Made by a program: the position numbers and the translations under genes | Shown here: in pieces, positions 19,308 to 25,509 of the stretch | How positions within the stretch are numbered: the stretch's first letter is position 1 | How the letters are laid out: each line of letters begins with the position of its first letter | Origin: Chara braunii | Lineage: Eukaryota > Streptophyta > Charophyceae > Charales > Characeae | Reading direction: 5' to 3' | Length of the DNA stretch: 25,509 bases | Assembly: GCA_003427395.1 (NCBI GenBank) | Contig: BFEA01000105.1 | Coordinates: 428,198-453,706 of the forward strand | Notes under the pieces: generated by a model | Database searches by the model: none | Seen by the model: only the letters and a program-made list of their open reading frames with translations | What the model was told of the DNA's origin: nothing

Positions 19308-20166
19308 TCACACGCGCGCCTTAATATTGCGCGCCCACATACCCCCTAACTTAGTCAGGAAGGGTCCCGGACGCGGCCGTGGCCCGCACGGCTTATTTAA
19401 ACCGCACCCATCGTTCCTGTCATCTGCAAAACCCAGGGCGGATACCCTTGTAAGGGTATTCGCGTCGACATCGTGATCGGGGCGAGCGTAAAATCGCCCC
19501 ACCGCTCTGAGCCACGAACGCCTTTTGGCAGTCACATCCTGTATCATGTCCGAGATGTCTTCATCCCCCTGACTGATGTATTTGCGTGTATCCAGTAAAT
19601 CCAGTTCGAGTGCTTTAGCAATAATGGTGGGTAGTTGGTTCGTCTTTGGGGGAACCTTTTTCTGTAGTTTCGTCTTTAGCACTGGGTTACGGAGATGATC
19701 GATGAACAAGTATCGAGCAGCGTTTTCTTCCCGTCCTGAATTATCTAGCGCGGTTTGAAACTGATCCACAAAGTTAGGTAGGAACTCTCCGGGTTCTTGG
19801 GGACGGGTTTTTAACACAAACCAGGCAGCATCCTCACTGACTTCGTCAAATCTTGCTAGGAACGCTCTACCCACTTGTGCCTTTTGAAGTTCTGAACCAA
19901 TCATGAGCGGTGTTCCTGAGGAGTAGGGTGCTGACGCGTGAAAGATCCTCAACTCCATATCCCTGAGCTTGTACGGTTTCGAGCCATGCCTCGGGATGAG
20001 TATGATTGAGGTAAAACAAGAAAGTGGCAGGGATGCTCACCATCACTCGGGGAGCCGCTCCATTGGCGTCAGCCATGGGCATCTCCGGTCGAGTCTCTGC
20101 TGGCCTTTGTCGAGTAACGGGAGAACTCAGTCGATTAGATCGGTTGGTTGATCTTCCTCTAGCCAA
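19308..20166 (-). pseudogene. Gypsy gag, N-terminal (capsid) part
   Basis: The minus-strand frame from the ATG at 20166 gives HPEAWLETVQAQGYG and LLRNTAHDWFRT, the region where a Retrotrans_gag-type capsid domain begins. A frameshift at about 19890-19925 moves the sequence to the frame ending at 19308, with FLARFDEVSEDAAW, EFLPNFVDQFQTAL and KALELDLLDTRKY. Capsid-like pattern is convincing to about 19530; beyond that the frame may be read-through. No CCHC knuckle, protease or RT follows. The start at 20166 is supported by a primer-binding site 34 bases upstream. It may be the missing front of the element at 7690-11090. Confidence 0.7.
19419..19472 (-). repeat. Second copy of the palindrome-centred segment
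   Basis: This segment is homologous to 5990-6043 (40 of 54 bases, same orientation). Its centre GATACCCTTGTAAGGGTATT is a near palindrome. It lies at the downstream end of the gag frame. Confidence 0.5.
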
Positions 20167-20199
20167 CTCGTCTTACTAATGTCAGAACCGACACTTGTC

Positions 20200-20212
20200 G
20201 GCTCCGATACCA
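20200..20212 (-). promoter_or_regulatory. Retrotransposon primer-binding site (initiator tRNA-Met type)
   Basis: The minus strand reads TGGTATCGGAGCC, one base from the TGGTATCAGAGCC complementary to the 3' end of plant initiator tRNA-Met. It lies 34 bases before the gag ATG at 20166, as expected for minus-strand DNA priming. A 5' LTR should lie just above 20213, but I cannot fix its ends. Confidence 0.7.
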
Positions 20213-21415
20213 ACCTCACGCCCTGTGGTGCTTTACGGTCGAAGTATTTTGGTTCGCGGAAAGGCCCAGGAAAAACAACAAAGATGGGTGTGTCAAAGAT
20301 TTTTGGGAAAATTGAATGAGGGGACACAGACAAAACTAAGATCCCCCGTGTTGGTCCGACTTTAGTAAGAAGGGATCCGTCGCCGCGCGGTTTGAAGAAA
20401 AAGGCGCGCGCGGGGCTCACGGAGATGGGAAATTTAATCCAAAAAGTAGCGTTGTACTTCCCAGCGGGCCGTTGCCCTTCGTTTCGAATGAAAGGGGGAG
20501 GGTATACACGTAGTGTCCCGTTTTCGGATGAGGTCCCGTCGGCGTTCACTATACAACTCTGAGTCCGACGTGGCTGGTCTCAATCGAGTGGCTCTCTCCT
20601 TGTGTTCGTCCTCACTATGTGTGCGGTAATGGAAGCCCTTGGCTCTGTAACGCTCAGTGCGACGACAGTCGCTGCACAGAGTGCTAGGCCAATGAGGCGC
20701 CACTGCCAACCACGGGATGACGATCAACTCATTAAACGACAACAACAACGAATAAGGCTGGGAGTGCGTATCGATGATGACGAATCCCACACCAACGAAT
20801 CCGGAGCACCGGGTCTCAGGTGTAACGTCCGCCGACCTTGGCGACTGCTTCGCGTACGTCCCACTCGCATGCATGTGTCCTCTCCTCGTTGTATGGGAAG
20901 GGGCGTGGCGGGGGCACGGGAAGTCGGCGCCCAGTCGGATTATGGTTGTCAGTCCACATGGCAACAAGGACAAAGCGCACGATTAATCATGCATATTCAT
21001 TCGACACACTGCTCAATCTCATCCGGCGTTCATCTGATCAATCAATCAACATCCCTGTCATGCTGACACAGGTTGTCAGACATAATCCACTTCATGCACA
21101 TATCAAATGAGAGGAGAGAAATCAGCATAACCCACCTATTATAGTAGAAACGTAGCAGAAGGAAAGGTGTGGGGGAGAAGAGGCGTAAATCAGAGGAGGA
21201 AAAAAAGCAGAAGATAATTACACAAGAAAGTCCGGCGATCTTGACGAGAAATTTCAGCTCAAATGCCGGGTGAACGGAACTCACGCTCGAAGACTTATAC
21301 TTTGAGACAAAAGAGGCGCATCCGCCATAAAATTCCACCATGGCCCCAAGCCATACATCCACTCAACCTTCGGTTCGAACCTCACACCGACACTGACGAT
21401 CCCGATCGTCACATG
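20213..21415. other. Presumed LTR or leader region and unassigned flank
   Basis: Position directly beyond the primer-binding site suggests that the start of this stretch is a minus-strand LTR. One end could be the TGTGG at 20224, but no matching second LTR was found and the far end is unknown. Open frames 20127-20549 minus and 20602-21066 plus show no recognisable domains. Confidence 0.35.
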
Positions 21416-21606
21416 CTGCTCCCACCATAGCGATCATCACCCCGCCGACTTAGTCTCTGCACGGTCTTTGCCTGGATCCCACAGTCCATCGGGCGATCCA
21501 GCACATAGCCNTCTGCTCCCACCATAGCGATCATCACCCCGCCGACTTAGTCTCTGCACGGTCTTTGCCTGGATCCCACAGTCCATCGGGCGATCCAGCA
21601 CATAGC
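21416..21606 (+). repeat. Exact 94-bp duplication around a single N
   Basis: Bases 21416-21509 and 21513-21606 are identical as far as I can read them. Three bases lie between (C, N, T), with the N at 21511. Identical flanks around a one-base gap are typical of two overlapping contig ends joined without merging, so the duplication is probably artificial. Confidence 0.9.
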
Positions 21607-23390
21607 TGACAAGACAACAATCAGCCCGTCAGGACTTTTCGACTCGCACCTTCACACATACCACCTAGCCATTACTTCCCGAAAGTTGGCTGATGAGTTG
21701 AGAGGGAGATTTTCGGTAGCGCTTGCGGAATTTATAGTTGCAAAAAAGGAGGTAGATGCTAGGAAGGGTTAGGACTGAGGTAGGGAGAGGTAGGGGAGGT
21801 TTGGGGATAATCACCCGATGAAAGCCATGCCTATCCTTCGGATCCCAGTTGTAGCCAATCAGAATCGTCGCATAACAAGAATTTCCTTCTTACACGGCGC
21901 GTCTCTTTGGCTAGAGGGGAGGAGAAGGAAATCGACAGGGCATTCCGACGCAAGGATTACAGCGGGAAGAAGAAGGGCGCGAAGGATAGCGCGACACGGA
22001 ACCAAGATTCAGACGACCAAGAAAGAGAAAAGGTGCGCGAGGCAAAGCAGAGATGGAAAAACAGTTAGTACAAAGAGGGAAGGAGCGTGAGCGCGAAGAG
22101 GAGAGTGTCGAAGGTAGCGAGGGAAACAGAGAGGGAGGGGGGGAAGAGGATCTCGCATGCATGGCACCGACACGAAAGCAAAAGGGGCACCGAAATAGTT
22201 ATAGCTCATTCAGAATCCTACGTTAATTCAAAATTCAAAAATACCAGTTCCTCCCGTAGAGTGAACGCGGGAAAAAGTCCTACGCCTATAATTCAGATTC
22301 ACACAAGAATTCCCTAAGTTTTTCGATACGAAGTCGAGAACATTTACGAACAAAAAGGACACGTCGGGTCCCGCTTATTCCGGAATTCCTAATCGTCAAG
22401 CCAAAGACCCAGCGCGCTCACTAAGGCGCGCGTAATTCCCATGTATTTCCCGAATTGCGAAAAGATGGAATTCCAAAAACCGATAAAAATGACAAGGGGC
22501 AGACCTCTTCGCTCTGGTTTGCAAACCGTCAAAAAAAAAAAGGTGGGGGGGGGGGGGTGGAAGATGGCGCAGGTCCGGAAGCTGGCGCATCACATTGCAC
22601 CTTCTGTGATACCTCAAAGAAGTTTGCAAATCCCCTCAACCAGATAACATGTCACTATATGTACTAAAAAGAAAACCTCATTTCGATAGAGTAGCCCTAA
22701 ATCTATGAATCTAAGTTCTAACCAACGAATACGGCTCAGTACAACGCATAGAAACTCACACAAATGAATCTACCCAACAAGCACGACCAGGTTCCGAACC
22801 TGAAACTAATGAGCCCCATTGTGTCCTTGGTGTTGGCGACAACACCCCCACTGCCCATACTAGCTCTGCCACCGCTTGAATAGATGCTTCTGCCATCCTT
22901 CACGTCCGCCACGTCGCTTGTCTTATCGTATCCTCATCTCGGAGACTCGTGCCTGCCGCTGTGGGGACGAGCAACAATCTTCTTCCATACTTGAATGTTT
23001 AATCTTCGTCATTTTCTGAGGTAAGGGTTTCATTACTTAGTAAGATGGAAGCCGAGGGAGACCGAGTGGGGCCCATACCCTGAGTGCAAGGCACTCCCCC
23101 TCCAATCAAGGAGCACGTTAGGGTATGGACAACTGAGGGTATGGCACAGCCATACCTTCTTCCAATCGGGGCGTTCATCTTTCCACAACTCGTGGCCACA
23201 GGCCTCGATGAACCCACTTCACCGTCAAGCGTCCGCCGGCCCCGGGGTGCGAGGGTTGTGCTACATTCGGTCTCGAATTAGCGCAAACTTAGCGCATCGA
23301 AGCGCTATCGCGCGCTTTCGGACCTCCCCCTTCGCCTTGTGTGCCGTGTATTTTTCATTGTAGGTACAATTTCCAGTCAGTATGTTCAAC
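21607..23390. other. Unassigned stretch
   Basis: No gene is recognised. From about 21740 to 22170 the plus strand is strongly purine-rich. At 22531-22557 a run of 11 A is followed by GGT and a run of 13 G. The remaining short frames have no motifs. Confidence 0.4.
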
Positions 23391-23690
23391 TTTTTTTTTT
23401 TTTTTTTTCCCTCTATAGGAATGCATCTTCGACCATGGTTACCGGGCCAAACGTTCGGAGGCCCCCGGCCCGACCCCCGAACATTTGGTCATTCGGGGAC
23501 CCATTCGGGGGCCGTCTCTGAAGGGGTTCGGGCTCCGCCAAAACCCATTTCGTGACCAAAATGTTTTTCTTTTCTTTTTTTCTTTTTGTTTTTATATCTT
23601 ACCTCTCGGTGCACCTACCCGTAAAATCTCGCTCCGATCTGATGAGCAAAAAAGAAAACGAAAATCGTAGAAGTTTGCGCCTTTTTTTCC
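23391..23690. other. T-run and TTCGGG-rich patch
   Basis: A run of 18 T lies at 23391-23408. From about 23440 to 23545 the motif TTCGG(G), or its complement, recurs several times, including AAACGTTCGG. A similar patch with CCAAACGTTCGGG lies at about 24340-24425, so these may be diverged parts of one repeat. Confidence 0.45.
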
Positions 23691-23699
23691 CGACTTTCT

Positions 23700-23739
23700 A
23701 TTGTTTTTTTTTTTAATTGGTTGATTGATTGGTTGATTA

Positions 23740-23776
<37 letters not shown>

Positions 23777-23979
23777 CTGATTGATTGGTTGGTTGGTTGG
23801 TTGGCTGGTAGTGCTTTTGACGCACTGTTTTTTTTCTTTACTTTATTTTATTTTTCTGATTGACTGATTGAGGGGTCGCCCACACACACTGCACACTTTC
23901 GACGCTGTTTTTTTTAAATAACTTTCTTTGTTTTTTTGATTGATTGATTGGTGGGGGGGGAGGTGCCCCCCCCTCCCTT

Positions 23980-24025
<46 letters not shown>

Positions 24026-24190
24026 ACACACACACACACACGAGCGCGCGTGTGCGCCCGCACTTTCGATGCACAGTTTTTTTTATATAGCTTTTTATTT
24101 TTTTGATTGATTGACTGATTGATTGATTGATTGGTGGTGGGGGAAGGGTTGTCCCCCTGCCCCCGCACACACACATACACACATGGCGAG
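23700..24190 (+). repeat. Compound repeat: T-run, GATT tract, G/C hairpin, CA tract
   Basis: A higher-order unit recurs about three to four times. Each has GCACTTTCGA(C/T)GC or a variant, an eight-T run, a T-rich stretch, GATT/GACT tetranucleotides, a G run facing a C run, then CA repeats. Units begin near 23813, 23892 and 24059, with a GATT-only expansion at 23720-23795. The longest CA tract is about 23983-24040. Open frames through it (Asn-Gln-Ser repeats, Cys-Val repeats) are not genes. Confidence 0.75.
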
Positions 24191-25050
24191 AGGGGTTACT
24201 CCCATTCGGCAGGCAAACTGCCTCCCCACTTTTTTATTTTATTTTTTAATGAAAAATTTGCAATGTGTAGAACCCCCCCCCTCTGCAACACCTTCACGAA
24301 AGAAAAACTTAGAAAAACCTTTAAAAAAAAAAGTAAAAAAAAGAAACCGTTCGCGTTCGGGCGCCGACCATGTGCCCAGGGGTTCCCAAACGTTCGGGCG
24401 TTCGGCCCAAACCGGACGCCGGCCACCCTATCTTCGACAGTTTTTTTTCCCTTATGGTTGACAACGACTTTGCTCTCAGGCAGTCGAGAAATAGTGTGGC
24501 CGAACTTTGCTCCGTCTTTGAACCCCTTCGTACTGCCGCCGCCTATCAGAATGTTGAAAAAAAACTACCGCCTTGGGAAAGCGGGCCCACACTCACACAG
24601 GGGAAACGGTTGGCGACCTCCCCCCTTTTCCGGCCCGAACTCAGCAGAGCAGCCATTTTCGACCATCGGGGGCACTGGTGGTCTAATAGGGTCTTGGCCA
24701 GCACGAGTTGTGTGAGCGTGAGTGGGTTGTGTGTGGTGTGTGGGAGAGCGTTGGCCTTAGACACTGCTGCTACTACTTGATGAGGGGGTGGTGGGCAATG
24801 AAAAGGGAGGCGCAGCTACTGGCAAAATGCTCAGCCTTTGTGTTAGCAGGACCCCCACTGGTGGCCCCAACCCTGCACCCTAAACCACTAGGGCAAGGGG
24901 CAACATGCAATATCCCCTTCAACATGAGAGGTAGCTATGCTCGCAGGTTCCCTTCTATACAGGCTTAGGAGTAGTGGTAGGTAGTAGTGAAAGGCGAAAA
25001 AAGAAAAAACAAGGGAAAATGGTGAAATGCCGCGGAAAGTTGGGGTATTC
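24191..25050. other. Unassigned stretch
   Basis: A 194-codon frame (24131-24715) and a 136-codon frame (24370-24780) overlap each other and contain simple-sequence translations (Lys runs). Neither has a domain I recognise. Confidence 0.35.
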
Positions 25051-25330
25051 GTGCAGATACCCCTACAGGCATGGGTATGACAGAATGCCCCTACGACAGT
25101 CATAAAACTTTGCAAAATACCCCAGTTGCCAATTGGACCCGCCATCTTTCGCATATATCCTTACTGGCCTCTGTGCAAATTGTCCATATGCCCCTGCACC
25201 CTTGGCAAAAACATTGCAAATGCTCCTACCAGTACCTGCCAATTTTTTGGCTTGCCCTGTAGCTGTTCAAAGCCTGAGGCCGTTCCCTGAGCTGGCACAT
25301 TTCTGCAAATGGCCCTACAAGCGCCAGGCA
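25051..25330 (+). repeat. Degenerate interspersed motif TGCAAATRCCCCTACAR
   Basis: Variants occur near 25052 (TGCAGATACCCCTACAGG), 25081 (CAGAATGCCCCTACGACAG), 25111 (TGCAAAATACCCCAGTTGCC), 25173, 25214 (TGCAAATGCTCCTACCAG) and 25303 (TGCAAATGGCCCTACAAG). Spacing is irregular, about 30-90 bases. It is probably an old minisatellite. The window ends in a run of 11 C (25499-25509). Confidence 0.5.
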
Positions 25331-25509
25331 TCTTTCTGTTTGCCCCTCCACATGTATGAGGCCCACTGAGCCCATTACCTGGGCTGGTCCAGCCCGTGGT
25401 GTGGAACAAAACACAAACGGCCATCTATGCCTGCTGCCCCTGCCCCCAGATGCAGTTGCAGTTGGATGACCCATTTCTCTGTGTGGAACTAGTGCAGTCC
25501 CCCCCCCCC

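Noticed and set aside
20602-21066. 154-codon plus-strand frame as a gene
   Set aside because: It has no motifs and lies opposite the presumed LTR region of a minus-strand retroelement.
23592-24182. Open frames rich in Asn-Gln-Ser-Ile and Cys-Val
   Set aside because: They are translations of GATT and CA simple repeats.

Overview
This window looks like a transposon-dense intergenic stretch from a large eukaryotic nuclear genome. A plant-type endonuclease/reverse-transcriptase LINE, a Ty3/gypsy element, a primer-binding site complementary to initiator tRNA-Met, and abundant (TA)n, (CA)n, (GATT)n and poly-C tracts fit a green plant or streptophyte alga best. I cannot fix the species from the sequence. 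I see no intact host gene. Every protein-coding signal I can name belongs to a decayed mobile element.

Layout. Positions 1-5860 hold a degraded plus-strand LINE: an ORF1 with a zinc-knuckle, then an ORF2 with AP-endonuclease, reverse transcriptase (RT) and a C-terminal tail, broken by at least eight stops and several frameshifts. Part of its RT is duplicated in tandem. Positions 5860-7470 are non-coding, with two related foldback (MITE-like) palindromes and a poly-A run. Positions 7490-7563 hold a tRNA-like pol III promoter. Positions 7690-11090 hold a minus-strand Ty3/gypsy body (gag zinc-knuckle, protease, RT, start of RNase H), also broken. Positions 11091-11612 are an AT-rich insert with inverted repeats. 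Positions 11612-13990 are unassigned. Positions 13990-15660 are the most unusual part: an AT-rich array of small hairpins whose loops are conserved and whose stems vary in step on both sides, interrupted by (TA)n and a 60-N gap. Positions 15660-19300 are GC/CT-rich and unassigned, with splice-donor-like sites and small stem-loop repeats. Positions 19308-20212 hold a minus-strand gypsy gag N-terminal half with its primer-binding site. The rest is unassigned sequence, a 94-bp duplication around a single N (probably an assembly fault), compound GATT/CA/G-C repeats and a degenerate repeat near the end.

The elements do not form a working system. The gag half at 19.3-20.2 kb and the gag-end/pol half at 7.7-11.1 kb lie on the same strand in the right order and have non-overlapping content, so they may be one element split by later insertions. 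The candidate for something undescribed is the covarying hairpin array at 14588-15650.
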